64,000 nucleotides of DNA from Chlorops oryzae (lineage: Eukaryota; Arthropoda; Insecta; Diptera; Chloropidae), in NCBI GenBank assembly GCA_020466095.1, contig CM035807.1, positions 83,910,241 through 83,974,240 of the forward strand. The letters run 5' to 3'. Positions 11,313-24,900 of this stretch are shown here, piece by piece (within the stretch, counting starts at the first letter, position 1; the number at the start of each line of letters is the position of its first letter). A model generated the notes under the pieces. The model made no database searches. It had not been told where the DNA came from and worked only from the letters and a program-made list of their open reading frames with translations. The position numbers were made by a program, and so were the translations under genes.

Positions 11313-14300
11313 AGAGCAATGATATTTTTCAAAGCAATGCGTTGAAAGCTCTAAAAAAAATTTGTAACATACGATGGTTTTGCGAAAAGGTGTCGATATT
11401 TTGAAATTTTCAGATAAAAACACTTCGATTTCTTCGAAAGTCGAAAAAATATGCACACTTTTGTAAAAGGTTTTGGAGAGTGCTCCGCAGAATTTTAAAG
11501 GATAAGCTGCAAAAAAATTATTTTGAAGAATTTGTTTTTTAGTACAAGAATTTAATTCAAAGCTTTTGAAGAATTTCTAAGAACTCAAAGTATTTAGATG
11601 GAAAATGCATTCTATATGGAGCTATCTCAGGCAGCTTCTGTGCAGTTCTTTAAATGCGCTAAGGTATGTTAAAATTTTAAATGAAGCTCTCCGAGCACCC
11701 TGTAAATTGTATATGGTTAAGTATTTTTTTGATACAAAACTTGCAGGAATTGATTCCGGTCGAAACAATATTCCATGAATTGCGCGATGCCTACGTTGCT
11801 CGCTGTATTAAAGGCCCATACTCGATGTATTGTCGTGCAGTTACACCTTCATTTTCCTTTCAAAATGTACCTTCAGGTGCTCCTACGCTCGGAGTCATGT
11901 TCGGTTTGCCGCCTCTATAGTGCGACTCCACATGCGATAGTTCCCCGCATGTCTTCAAATTTTATAGCAGACAATTTTTTGCGATGGCAGAAGAAAGTGA
12001 GATTTTTCTGCGTGGGCATATTTCGGTATGCGATTAGCAATTTAAGATGGTGTTTAAAAGGAAAAGTCGTTGCATTGAAGCGCGAAAAAAATTAAAACAA
12101 CTGCAATGATTATAAGACGAAGAGCAAAAAAGGAAAGCAAAAAAAACCAACATTCTGGGTAAATTGGTTTTTACAAAAAAAGGGAACAGCAACTGTTGAC
12201 AGCTGAATTGCCAAACAATACATCAGTCAAGCTCAAAAGTGACAGGCCATCACTAGCGATAGATGGCATGTGATATCGCAAGCTATATCTCGCATGCTAT
12301 CTGGTATTAGAAGTCTCAATTGGTGATCTATCGCACACTTCCTACAGCATTCTATGAACCATCGAACGTGGAGACAGGAAGCTTAGTCCATTTTAGCTTC
12401 ACGCGAAAACAACAGCTTAGTTCAGACTAAATTTCTCGAAGGTGTCAATTCAAGGCATGGCAAATCAATTTTGCCGTTTCACACATCCTCAGCCACACTA
12501 GAGTTGTTTAAACCAATGCGAGTGTCCGCTAATTTTCTTGGAAGAATAGCATAAGAGAAACTTGTGTGATGAAAAAGATCTTGAAACAAATGGGATGGGA
12601 GATTTCTACTAAGATTATGTAGAGTGGAATTGAAAGTTGTTTCATAGTTCTGTTTATAGAAAATTCGTTCCAAGTTATTTACAAACATACATTACATACA
12701 TATATGTTCAATGTGGATATTGATATCATTCGCTCATCTACTTACTGAACTAGAACACTTTGCTTTCAATAATCTATACAACAGTATACCCATAAACTGT
12801 AGACTACTTCAATATAATCCTTTTGAAGTCCAGTGTCTTTACACATAAATGACCTTGAAACCAATTATTCATTCCATTTTCGATGTCGAATTTGCAAAAG
12901 CAATCTCAAATCCATCCTAAAACATTGATTTGGCATTTTCGCGCATGAATAAATCAGGGCTCCACTTGACGTGTTTTCTTTTCGTCCTCTTTGTTATGTC
13001 CCATAATAGCATGAATAGAATCTTATGCAGTGCTCATTGTGTACAGATTCGGAAATCTGCTTAAGTTGTTTACACAACAAAATTTGCCACTCATGCCAAT
13101 GTCAACAGCTTCATTATGAAGAACGAAACCGGCGGGAGAATCATTAGACGAGATTTTTTCTATTTTCTCTTTTGCCTCCATCATCCTTTTTCGATCCTTT
13201 TCCAGTAGTAACCAATATTCTGTATCTTATTATTTTTCTTTTCTCCTCCTTTTTTCTCTTCTATTTTATTAGTTTTTTTTTTTTTTTCACTTTACTTCGT
13301 TAAAGTGAAACGGAAGGAAGCGGAGAGAATGAGAAAAGTGGAACTGTTGCAAGGCTCTTGAAGTGATTGATAAGCACCGATAATGCGATGACACTTCGTG
13401 TTTATTCGTTTCTCTTCACTAAAGAATTGATATCCTTAAGAAACCAGTAGGTACTTGAGACTGACGTGTGCGCCAGCAAAGTGATAGTGTGTTGGCATTG
13501 CACGAACAATTCATGGAATTTTATCATCCCCCCTCACCGACGAAGCGTTGGAAGTGGGGATTTTGGGATCCTATTCCAAAAAAAAAAAATAAATAAAGGA
13601 ACAACCAGCGGAAAAATGGAACAATTGTGATAGATTTGCGAGTAACAAATTCGATTAACAAATTGCTAAATTAGCTCATCGTTCCATCACACGATTGTGC
13701 GAGCATCCAGCCCAAAGCTGCCTGTGCATAAACAACATACATACATAAGGAATGTGTGAAATAAATATTGTTTATAAAGCACATTTGTAAAGTGGTAAGT
13801 AAAAGGTGTTATGAATGCCTTAAGGCATTTACACCAGATGCATGGCGGAGAATATACGTACGTCAATCAATCACCAGCAGACTTCTAATGCCCCGAAAGA
13901 TAAATTATTGCCCATCCAGTTGTTCACCGTAGGACCTTCATTTTACCAACCCGTATTGGTGCGGGCGTTTTTCCTTTTTTCCTCGGAAAAAATTTAGATT
14001 CCCAAAAAAAATCTTTTAAATAGGTCGAAAATTTTCAGTTCAATTGACGCCTTAAAAAGCCTAAGATTTGGGCCGGCAAAGTGTCAAATGCAGTGCTTAG
14101 GTCTTTTTTTTTTTTAGAAACGCTTCAGAAACGGAACAACACAAGATATAATTAATTTTATTGATTGATGGCTGAATAATGTTTACCATTTGTTTTGAAA
14201 TCGAATAAGCTTTTAAAAAGGATTTTGAACTTCGAAGCAATTTCATAGATTGCTGTCCACGTTAGTTTGCATTTTTGAACTAAACTTATTTATTTTTGTG

Positions 14301-15289
14301 TGTTTGTCTAATGAATTTGACGTTAGTCGTTCCTTTCAAAAAGGGTGTACAAAATAACTTTTAGTTGAACAGAGCCACGTTTTGCTACCCCTTCAAAACA
14401 AAACTTGAAGGATCCAAGCAATCAAGCAAATCCAAGTTTCTTTTACCCACAATTTCAGCCTCTCTTTCCATCGTTTATAATATTACTTGTATCAAATTAA
14501 AATGTAAGTATTGACTTGAGATACCCTCCCGAAATGGTTTCGTGTCTTGAAGAAGCCGGCTACGAAACGTCGAATTTAAAAACCCTAGGGGTTTTCCTTT
14601 AAACATGTATTAACATATTTGCTTCGTAAAACCCGAAAAATCGTAAACCAAGAAGGCTTAAATATTGATGAATGAAATTATGTATGAACAAATGTTCACT
14701 TTTCCGCTTTTTCAGTCTTTTCACTCTTAAAGGGATTACCATACCTGTATTGAAAACCTTTTTTTTCCATGACGTGATTTTATGAAGGTGAAAATAAGAA
14801 AGTTCTGTATTGGTTCATCTCAAAGAAAATATATGTATGAGAACAAGTTAGATTCCCTGCAGGGACGAAGAGTTGAATTTGCCAAAAAGGAGTACTCTGA
14901 GGTTACTCGCAATATGAATAGTCAACATGTGCAGTGTTTTATATAAGACTTGACTTGACTTAACCTTGAGTAGCATAAAGTGGTCTAGAAGAAGTGTAGT
15001 TAAACAATTAGATCAACTGCTAAATACATATGGGACAATTTATCTATAATAAGCCATAGAAGGTCTACTCGTGGAGAAGTAAAATTTAAGAGTGGCTTTT
15101 TGCCAATGACAAGCTAATGTTAAAAAAGACAGTTTAAAGCATTGGCTGGCAAACGAAAAGTGAAAAATCGAGGTATTGGTGTGACTCGCTGGGAATCGGT
15201 TGGGGATTAGTTGGAGTTACTACTATTACACGAATATTTCAATCAAGCGATCCTGCCACAGCTACCAATATACGGTTGAAGATTCAAGC
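11313..15289. other. Unassigned DNA
   Basis: Poly-T runs and scattered short frames only. Nothing I can support as a gene or complete repeat. Confidence 0.6.
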
Positions 15290-15996
15290 CTCGCTGCTGT
15301 AAATGGGACCGATCCTGGGTCGACCGCGGATCGGTCTTAAAAAGGCCATTACCGGTCGCTCTTTCATGCATTCAACCCCCATCTTTTCAAACGGCGCTGT
15401 AATTGAGAAAAACCGGTGTCTTTCGGAAGCGAATGTGGTTGGTTGCGGGTGAGTGAATAGGGTCAGTCCGATAGAGGTGAACTCTATACCGGTCACGTTT
15501 GATATAAATTTGGGTTTGATCCGAAACTATTTCATTACTACAGGTCTACTTTCGAGCTTCTCTGCAGTAATATAAACTGACCCTAGTGTAGTCTTCGGTC
15601 AGTCGCTCATGTTATGTTACCAGTACTAGTCCTCCATAATTCCGTTTTTAATGCATTCAACTGACCTTTTTAGAATGTGCTAGTGATTGGAGAAGGACCG
15701 GGCCGCAAAACGGCTGATCGTAGGTCAGTTTATTTTGGATCAATTGTCGTAATTTTGTCTGGTTTTAGGAAAGTCAAATGAGGAAAATAAACAACAAATT
15801 TCTTATATACTTATATTCTAAGTTGATGAAAGTGTCATTTACGGACTACCCTTAAAACAACCCGTTGATTACCGACCGCCGTCTAGCGAAGCGAACTGCT
15901 ATAGTGCGTATAACCAGTGTCATCTTATAACCACTAGGATTTGGCCCGGTCAATGGTCAGTATTTCTGAGGAAATTCACCGGCTCATTTCTGCAGG
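15290..15996. mobile_element. Probable decayed DNA element rich in GGTCAGT/ACCGGT
   Basis: A left end CTGCTGTAAATGGGACCG and a right end CGGCTCATTTCTGCAGGG are roughly inverted. The interior has many GGTCAG, CTGACC and ACCGGT motifs and two related blocks starting TGCATTCAAC (about 15366 and 15652). No coding frame. Boundaries are tentative. Confidence 0.4.
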
Positions 15997-17020
15997 GTTG
16001 TTTCAATTTGTTTCTCCCACAATAAAATTGCCCATAAACGACTTTGACCACACATGGATCGTCTGACATTGTTGATCGTTCCTGAACCCATTCTGTATAG
16101 TCCATATCGTATCGTGTGTGTTAAGTGTGCTGGGTAAAAAAAAAAAACTACGCAATTTTCTTGAAATTGACTTTAAGCTTACCGCAAACTAAAAAACTGA
16201 ATAGTATTTTAAAGACAGTCAGATTTCATCTTGCTTAAATCTCATCAAGACTTTCCATAAATGGAATTGTAAAATTTTTGAACACTAAATAATACGCTTT
16301 GAAGCCTATCAAGTCGGAAAAAGAAAAGCCTTACCACGATTTTACGCACGAGCTCTTGATAAGCAGACAATCGCTGATGTGGAGCAACCACATCAAAAAC
16401 AACACTCTCTGCAGCTATTTAAAAATCAAATCACAGAACATATTGCCATATTCCCACAAAACATAACATAGGTTTGTCGTTGTCGTTGTCGATTTCTATT
16501 CTTCTTCGAATGGAAATGAGAACCCGCAATGTATGTATGTATGTATTTGTAGTCTAAGCGTATACAAATTTTCACTTTCCGTTATATTTTATAAGAGAAA
16601 AGCAAAGCGAGTCACATATATCGAGATTTTCGGATTACGAGAACGTGAACGAAAACCAACGCAAAGCAGACAACTCCTTTGAACACGTGCAATGTGCCCC
16701 AATCAAGGTCCCCAAGGTGCACAGTTTACCATTTACATAGATACTATAGGTTTATATATATATTTACATATAAATATGTGCATTTTGAGCACATGTATTA
16801 TCTTCCAGGAAATAGGAACACGACGTTGCGATCTGAGAAGACACACTTTTCCTAATACGAGAATGAAATCCAAACAATGAAAGTTCGTTGGAGGAACGGT
16901 GCCAAAACTAGGTTTCTTCAACGGCGCAGAAAGTACGAAAATTGATGTCGAATCCAATAGAGTTTGCTTTTCAAATCTCCGCATTTTATTCCGTTTGTTA
17001 CCTTTTAAGTCTTCTTCTCT

Positions 17021-17150
17021 TTTTTATACCCGACACACTCTGTTCCGAGTGTATGTTCCGTTTGTGTGGCTGTGTGTAACACCCAGAACCAGTCGAGGTA
17101 GACCATACAAAATATTTGTATATCGAACAGCGTCACCAGGAGATTTGATT
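17021..17150 (+). repeat. TATACCC repeat, 5' fragment
   Basis: Matches the first 130 bases of the 9469 copy (TATACCCGACACACTCTG through the CACCAGGAGATT block), then breaks off into A+T-rich DNA. Confidence 0.75.
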
Positions 17151-17814
17151 ATTTAATTTTTACTTAATTTTTTATTTAATTTAATTTTATTAGAACGAAG
17201 TTCTATATGAAACGATAGCGACAGGGGACCTAGTCGAGAAAAAGTGAAAAACCGCTATAAAATCCGCGTTACCTAAATTGAAGTTCGCAAAAAAGGGTAT
17301 AATAACCTTTGCAAAAAGAAAGAAATATACATATATTTACGTAAAATGACTTCCTGATGCGGCCAAGATATTATACTTTTTTAGGCGACACTTATTTCCG
17401 ACGATATCCCGAAAAAACAATTAATTATTAAATTCAGAAACTACACAGACACATACATCCATAAATGCATTCAAACAAAACAAAACAATATGTGGTGCTG
17501 CCAGACTGAACGTTTTCAGAATAACTCCGATTAGTAGGTTTTTGCAAATATATAAGGGCATTATAGGTAGCTTATATTTTTTTTGCATTATCAAAGTATA
17601 CGTCAATTCGTACATAATTAAAACATATTTAAAATCATCGTCTGTACTTCGGGGGCTGCGGATGTAATATCGGTGTGAAAAATATCGATACTTTAAAACA
17701 TCTTTATGTATGATAATTCGCATTTTCAAGACTATCTCATTTGTGATGGAAAACCATTTACACGTATGCTTTTTTAGTTCCAGTATATTCTGCTTATCTA
17801 ACTTAGAACTTTGA

Positions 17815-18011
17815 GGGCTCAACGCTGTTAAAGTAAATTGAAAGGAAGTAACGAGCTCACTACTTTGAAGAAAGGAAATCAGAGTTGAAATTTCGATGAC
17901 AGGTCGACAGAAATATAGGAAATGTGTGACTTAAATGCAACCCTGTGAGTCCGATTACTTGTAATAAGCGTATGCGTTCAAGTAGCGAAAGTAAGTCAAA
18001 GTACTTATTTG
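17815..18011 (+). mobile_element. GGGCTC-ended MITE, copy 2, truncated
   Basis: It begins GGGCTCAACGCTGTTAAAG and matches the 29758 copy almost base for base to 18011, where the second TATACCC-type repeat interrupts it. The right end is not seen. Confidence 0.75.
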
Positions 18012-19154
18012 TTTTTATACCCAGCGTAAGCAGGGTATATTAGGGTATCTTGTAACAGCCAGAATAACGCTCCGCAGATATAGACATATATTAATATATA
18101 TTCTTGATCAGGATCAAAAATTGAATCGATTTAGACATGTCCGTCTCTCCGTCCGTCCGTGTCCGGATCTCCTCCGAAACGGCTGGACCAATCAAGTCGA
18201 AATGTGGCACACAGGTATATCGGGGTCCGAGTATGATCCTAACTAAAAATGGGAGATATCCGCTCACTGCCACGCCCACAAATGAATTTAATGTGTTTTC
18301 AGTAAAATGCGTGTAACTTGCGAACCACTCAACACATTTCATTGACATTTGGTGTACTGGTAAACTACAAAAAGGGACATATCCTGGAAAAAAATGGACG
18401 CCGCCCTCCGTGAGCCACGCCCACAAATAAGGGCTTATCGTAACTTGTGAAGTAAAAGGCGTAGAAGCTTCAAATTCGCAACATAGGTTGACCAAGGCGA
18501 AGGAAAGGTGTAGGAAAAAATTTTATGTGGCTCGCCCACTGCCACGCCCACAAATGAAGATTTTTCGTAACTTCCGAGGTTAAAGGCGTAGAAGCTTCAA
18601 AATCGCAACATAGGTTGACAAAGGGAAATGAAAGGTGTAGGAACAAAAATTTATGTAGCCCGCCCACTGCCACACCCACAAATGGAGAATTTTCGTAACT
18701 TCCGAAGTAAAAGGCATAGAAGCTTCAAATTCGCAACAAAGGTTCACCAAGGCGAATGAAAGGTGTAGGAAAAAATTTTTTATGGCCCGCCCACTGCCAC
18801 GCCCACAAATAAAGATTTTTCGTAACTTCCGAAGTAAAAGGCGTAGAAGCTTCAAATTCGCAACAAAGGTTCACCAAGGCGAATGAAAGGTGTAGGAAAA
18901 AATTTTATTTGGACCGCCCACTGCCACGCCCACAAATGAAGATTTTTCGTAACTTCCGAAGTAAAAGGCGTAGAAGCTTCAAATTGGCAACATAGGTCCA
19001 CCAAGGCGAATGAAAGGTGTAGGGAAATAATTTATATTGCCCTCCCACTGCCACGCCCATAAATAGAGAAGCAAAACATAGTGCGCTCATAACGTCGGGA
19101 CGCTGGTATTTCAAAGTCGGGCTTGACCGACTTTAGCTTTCTTACTTGCTTGTT
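18012..19154 (+). repeat. Second TATACCC-type repeat carrying a 127-bp tandem array
   Basis: It opens TTTTTATACCCAGCGTAAGC, carries TTCTTGATCAGGATCA and GACATGTCCGTCTC, and ends GACTTTAGCTTTCTTACTTG. It is inserted into a GGGCTC MITE copy (17815-18011). Its core is a tandem array of GCCACGCCCACAAAT-containing units (see separate entry). Long minus-strand frames over it are by-products of the repeats. Confidence 0.8.
18410..19060 (+). repeat. Five-copy 127-bp tandem repeat
   Basis: The motif GTAGAAGCTTCAAA recurs with AAGCTT at 18465, 18592, 18720, 18847 and 18974, a period of 127-128 bp. Each unit also holds a CACTGCCACGCCCACAAAT block and a GAAAGGTGTAGG block. The period is not a multiple of three, so no protein repeat is encoded. 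Confidence 0.9.
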
Positions 19155-19751
19155 AATAAAATTAATATTTGGACGGCGTTCTTTTAAGAATTCAAGTGTT
19201 GTTAAGACATTCTGATATGTTACTCAAAAATACAGCAAAAAATTTCGGGTAGGTGCGTTTTTCGCGGAAGTGCATAAAATTGTCTGGAAAATAATTGAAT
19301 GCAGCTAAGCAGAATATACTGTATCGCATTTTCGCTTGTTAAAAACAGTTGAAAACAACAAACAGCCGTCTTGTATACATATATTTTTCGATTAATAAAA
19401 ACAATTGAGTTTTGCGAAAAACCTTGCTGCGAATTATATTTACTAACATTTATAAATACCATAAGGAACTTCGTTCTTATCTGGTGTCCTATGACACAAC
19501 TCAACTTGTTTTAATTATTAAAATTCTTCAAAGTTGCGTTACGTAATACTTGAACGCTCCCAAGCACTGCCGTAGCAATTCTGTTTTGCGTGAGGGGGAA
19601 AATTATTTTTCCAATTTGCGTGGGGGAGCAAAGTTATTTTTTCAATTTTATTCATGGGCAAAAACAAAAATGCGTGGGGAGAAAAGCCCCCTTTTGCCCC
19701 TATGGTTGCTACGGCCAGGCACGGCAGAACAGATTTTTCCCGAGTGGGTAG

Positions 19752-20109
19752 TAGAGGTGGGAAAAAATCGATGTTAACATCGATACATCGATAGTATCGA
19801 TGTTTTTAAGTTAAAATAAATAATAATGAAAAGAAAGTTAAAAATGCAAAATAGATTAAGTTTGATTTAATTCTAACAACCTTAGTTGATGGAAAAAAAT
19901 TGTTAGTTATCAGAAACCATCAATAGTGCACGATTGTGGGATACATCGACGATGTTTTTAAATGTTTTACCCTATTGATGGTGTTCTACGACAATCTATT
20001 GTTTTTCATCAACTACTAAGCTTGTTAGAATTTAATTTAATGGAATTTATTTTTACCATTTATTTATTAATTTTACCATTATGTTAACATTGATTGTTTT
20101 CCACCTCTA
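19752..20109. mobile_element. 358-bp hAT MITE nested in the larger element
   Basis: TAGAGGTGGGAAAA at the left and TTTTCCACCTCTA at the right form the inverted ends. Perfect 8-bp duplicates GTGGGTAG lie at 19744-19751 and 20110-20117. ATCGATG-rich palindromes follow the left end. Non-autonomous. Confidence 0.9.
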
Positions 20110-20177
20110 GTGGGTAGTAGTTCGAAGGGGGAAGGGTGGTGTATTGCTGCGTTGGAGTAGTATACAAAGCTCCCACG

Positions 20178-20510
20178 AAATCAACATTCCCATCATTTCG
20201 TTACAAAATCAAGTAAAATAAAATATACAAAAAATATTATTTCATATTATACATTTAATAACAAAAATTAACGCACTTCATGTAAAAAAAAATTAAAAAC
20301 TTAAAGACAATTCCGCATTTTTTCGGCCTCTTGTTAAATTTTAAAAGCCAAATATATATCTCATCGAGCTTAAGATTATGTTATTTTTCCATATTTAGCT
20401 TTAAATTGAACATTCCCATGATTTCGTTACAAAGTCAAGTACAATAAAATATACTAAAAATATTATTTCATATTATACATTTAATAACAAAAATTAACGC
20501 ACTTCATGCA
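20178..20510 (+). repeat. Direct repeat of about 105 bp
   Basis: A block from AACATTCCCAT to AACGCACTTCATG occurs at about 20181-20283 and again at about 20407-20509 with few changes. It lies inside the 2.2-kb hAT-type element. Confidence 0.8.
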
Positions 20511-20635
20511 TTTCAGAGTGGACCACTAGTAAAATTAAAAATCTTATTTTTGAAAAAACAAATGATACGCCCTTTCTATCCGAAGCTAACGATATGTACA
20601 TATGTACCTACATCTATATGTACACACATACAACA

Positions 20636-21373
20636 TTCCAAGTCCGAAGTTTTGTGGTTCAGAAGTTATAAGTATTTTTTCATTTTTGGAGGTAGGAGTG
20701 GGCGGATCACGCCCATATTTTGCAGTAATATCCCAATGAGTGAAAGGTATGTACGTTCCAAGTCCGAAGTGAATATGTTCAGTAGTTCAGGAGTTATTAG
20801 CATATTTCATTTGTGGGGGAAGCAGTGGGCGGATCACGCCCATATTTTTCAATAACATCCCAATGGGTCCAAGGTATATATGATCCAAGTTTGAAGTGAA
20901 TGTGTTCAGTGGTTCAGAAGTTACGAGCATTTTTATATATGTATGTAAACAAATGCTACCGCAAAGCATTTAGAAAGAAAAGCTGATGCAATATTGTACA
21001 TGCGTACATATGTACATAGAATACATTCCGCATTCTTGGAAAGGCGCGCCGTCGCATATAGAAAAATGCTCATAACTTCTGAACCACTTAACATATTCAC
21101 TTCAAACTTGGAACATATATACCTTGGACCCATTGGGATGTTATTGAAAAATATGGGCGTGATCCGCCCACTGCTTCCCCCACAAATGAAATATGCTAAT
21201 AACTCCTGAACTACTGAACATATTCACTTCGGACTTGGAACGTACATACCTTTCACTCATTGGGATATTACTGCAAAATATGGGCGTGATCCGCCCACTC
21301 CTACCTCCAAAAATGAAAAAAATACTTATAACTTTTGAACCGCCAAACGTATTAACTTCCGACTTGGAATGTA
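20636..21373. repeat. Large inverted repeat, arms about 300 bp, each arm made of direct repeats
   Basis: Arms 20636-20938 and about 21057-21373 are inverted copies. Each arm itself contains diverged direct repeats built on GGGCGGATCACGCCCATATTT and TTCCAAGTCCGAAGT. The spacer is about 118 bp. The same short peptides therefore open on both strands, and none looks genuine. Confidence 0.85.
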
Positions 21374-21781
21374 CAACATATCATACATGCAGTAAATGCC
21401 TCCGAAATAATAGAATAACATTTTATTTAAAAAGACAATTATTAGGGTAAAATTTTTACGTATTAAATTTTCGCGGCCAAGTATTTTCCAAATACTTCCG
21501 TTTGGTAGTTTTGGCTTATGTCGTTTAATGCTTTTTATTCTTTATTAACGCAAAGATACAGGCTCTACGGAAACATTGCATATTAACTCAAAATGAAAAA
21601 ATTGGAAAAAATTTTTTTGTCAAAACTGGCATTCCAAAAATTTCGTGAAATTTTTACTGAGTAAAATAGCCACTTGGAAAATTTCGAGTGGGTAAAATAC
21701 CCACTCGGAAAATCTCGAGTGGGTACAACTACCCCATGTAAACGCCGTTCTGCCGTGCCTGGCTACGGCACTGCTCCCAAG

Positions 21782-21992
21782 GGTCTGTCATAAAAATCCC
21801 AAAACTGCCCTAAAATTGGATTTTTTTTTTGAAATATTTCAATGAAATTTAGAATTTGAGCGTATATTTAAGCTCCGGATTATAATACGAAAAATTTGGG
21901 GAACTTGGCGTGGCAAAGGGGCGGTTTTCATAAAGAAATTGAAGAAAAGTCGGTATACGGGGCTCGCCTGGCTATAACACCCTTACTTGATC
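21782..21992 (+). repeat. TATACCC repeat, 3' fragment
   Basis: Starts GGGTCTGTCATAAAAATCCC and ends GGCTATAACACCCTTACTTG, matching the terminal part of the family. It directly abuts the right target duplication of the 2.2-kb hAT-type element, so the hAT probably landed beside or inside this repeat. Confidence 0.65.
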
Positions 21993-24900
21993 ATATGTTT
22001 GTATGTATATAAATATTATGTAGGAGAAAAACCGCACTACCAGTGACCAAGAGAACTCGCATAGTACCTATGACGATGTTTTCACTCGAGAAGAGCGAAT
22101 AATTGGAATCTTTACGATTCGCTGGACCGTCTTTGAACATATTACTTAATAAACTTCTGTTTCGATAGTCATCAACACATTTGCTACAATTTAATTTTGA
22201 ATGGTTCTTTTTAATTCGATTCATACCACTTCGAAGGTATATTTTCAGAACGTTCATGCTCACAGACTCACGAGGAGTTTTCGAGGCTTCTGAATTACAC
22301 ATCTAAACTTCAAAGTCCTTCAATCTTTGTCATTGATCCCACGGACCGTCTATTAATATATGTACATACCAATTTTTATTGTTCCTCGCCACATTGTAAG
22401 CATTTATTAAAACTATTCTTTTATTTAATAAACTTTATATACATCACATATAACTAAGTATGTCAGAACGGAGTGAAAAAATGGATATACGTATGACCAA
22501 TTTTGAATGTGTCCTATCTTAAGCTATTAGAGTAGCTCAATATGATAAACAATTAATAATGTTTCCTCACTGAGAAATAATAAGTCCCGCATCATTATTG
22601 CCTTTCTCAGATTGGCTTTGGTCCTGTTGAGGAAAAGAGAAAATGTTTTCCCAATTTTTCTATGGTAAGTCCATTACATTGTTGAGATAGAGGTTCACGT
22701 CTAAGATGAAAAAGTTTCCCCTATTCAAAGTTGGACTGATTATGGATGTTTTTTCTGTCAGAGGTAAAACGCTGAAAACTTTTTTCTTTCAAAAAACAGT
22801 TTTTGTTTGAGAAATTTTTTTATGTGCAGCGATAGGGGTTTGTGACGTTTGGAACAAAGGTGCAGCTTTGAAAATTAGTAAGGTCCTTAGAACATTGCAC
22901 ATACTCGTACCTAACAAAAAAAGTTCTTAAAATATGACTATTTGAAAAATGAAAAATACTAATTTTTTTTTTTGCTTTGAGGCCATTGCGCCACCTCTAA
23001 ACTTTGCTTGGTCTTCATCAAATTTTGTGCACTTAAGTTTTTGAAAAATACCAAACTTTTGAGCCCCTGGGAGACAGAATTGGGCAAACTCAATTTTTTT
23101 CCATACATTTGGCGGCCACCCTAAAATACATATATATAATACCTACATATAATACAATAAATACATCAATCAAATGCAACATCTAAGGCCATATTTGGGA
23201 AAAATTTCATTTGTCACCACAAAAGTATACTTTTAAAAATTCTACAAGAATCAAACGAAATCAGGAACATTTCATTTTTTGATTTTAATTTTTGAACTTT
23301 TCGACAATAGAAGATGCATTTGATTGAGAAAATTTAATTAATTGATACTTACGATTCAGTCTGGTATAGTTAACGAACTTCAAAAGAGCAGCCAAAGCTT
23401 TTAAAAGTGAGAAAATCTTATAACTTCAAAATGAACAATGAAATGTTTTCGAAAAACGTTGAATATTTCGCAAACTCGAGCTAACCTAGCCAAGTGTTTG
23501 ATACTGTTGTACCCGGGGGAGTCAGCACGACCCAATTGCGCCGGTTTGCACGATGAACATTTTTTCGACTTGCACAGTGTAATTTAAGCAGAAGGTACAA
23601 GGTTCCCTTGGTATCCCTTGTGAACAAACAACCCGTAACGGATTATTTGTTGCAAAATATTCAATTGACTTTTGCGTATTAACGTTTTTTATTACAAGGG
23701 AATTGATATTTCAAGAGTCCTCAAAATTTTCAAAGCAAACATTATTTTTCCAGCGGGAACGTACAGAACGTAGAGAGTACAATTGTAATTCCGTCTAATT
23801 TAAGGAGGCCAAGAAAGCCACTTCATATTATGATGATATTCTAATGCTATTTTCTACTTTAAAGGGGAAGAAATTGAAGAAATTACATGAAGCTGTTATG
23901 AAATTGAATTAATTAACTGCATATTTTCTTTGAAGGTTTTGGTTTGATTAGCCTTCGTGATGAAAAGAAACTGCGGAACGGGTGGCAAAACAACTTGCAG
24001 ACAGATAAAATTCCTTCATAATATAAGGAACTCATTCCAGGTTCAGGTACAAAAGAAGAAAAATAAATAGGTACAAGTTTCCGGGATGAGAAAGTTATTT
24101 TCGAAATTCACTCGATACGATTAAATGAACGATTTTTTGCCATTTTTTTTTTAATTCTTTTGAAATTAAATTGAAGTAAAAATTTTGTTTTTACGAAGCT
24201 GAAAATTATACCCAGGAACATTACAACTTTTTTGGAGCAAAAACAACAGTGAAAAGTTGAGCCCATCTCTGTCAAATTCTAACTCAGCGTCTCTATCAAT
24301 TATCACCAGTGTAACTCACGGCCAACGCAAACGATTCCGAAAAGTAAAAGTAATTATCAATATGTATGCGTGTCACAAGTTATTTATCTCAGACCGGATT
24401 CGCATGCCAGTGAGAAGGTTAATAAAGAGCACGACTGTTCAGGTGGTGATGTTTGCTGGATATATACTCGGAAGCTAGTCGCATGTATTCCTTACACTTT
24501 ATTATTGTCGTTTTGTAGCCACTGACAACAGGGTATATCAGTTCTTTTTCGGCTCTCATTACAGTTAAAATGAAATATTTACAAATATTCATCGTATTTC
24601 CACACCGGCGCGACACAGGAGAAGAATTTTGAGTCCCGAATCCAATAATGCGGTAAATCAGGGACGTAGCCGAAAAAAGGCTGCTTTGGTAGTGCTTATA
24701 TTAGCCAAAGCGGTATTTTGAACAATTATAAGACATTAGCCAAAAAAAAATTTGGGGGGGTCAGAGGAAGTTTATAGAGTTGTGGACCAAAAACCCATAA
24801 AATCCAAAAATTTCATGATGTTCGATTTTGATGAAACTTTATATATAGAATATGTGAAAAAATCTTAGTATTTTGGGGCTAAAATTAAAAAAAAAAAACT

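Larger units (their letters stand above)
19565..21773. mobile_element. 2.2-kb hAT-type composite element with 8-bp target duplication
   Basis: Ends CACTGCCGTAGC and GCTACGGCACTG (11 of 12 inverted) are flanked by perfect duplicates CTCCCAAG (19557-19564 and 21774-21781), the 8-bp signature of hAT transposases. Near the left end the sequence folds back (TTGCTACGGCCAGGC at about 19707-19721), as if a second copy of the terminus had been acquired. No transposase is encoded. Inside are a 358-bp hAT MITE, a 100-bp direct repeat and a large inverted repeat. Confidence 0.85.

Noticed and set aside
17421..17822. 133-codon minus-strand frame
   Set aside because: No recognisable domain, A+T-driven composition and lysine/isoleucine bias; this length is expected by chance in a 64-kb A+T-rich window.
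18091..19114. Series of 69-134-codon minus-strand frames with repeated peptide WAW-type motifs
   Set aside because: They are translations of the 127-bp tandem array; the period is not divisible by three, so the frames break at each unit.
20550..21450. Matching peptides on both strands
   Set aside because: Explained by the inverted repeat inside the hAT-type element.
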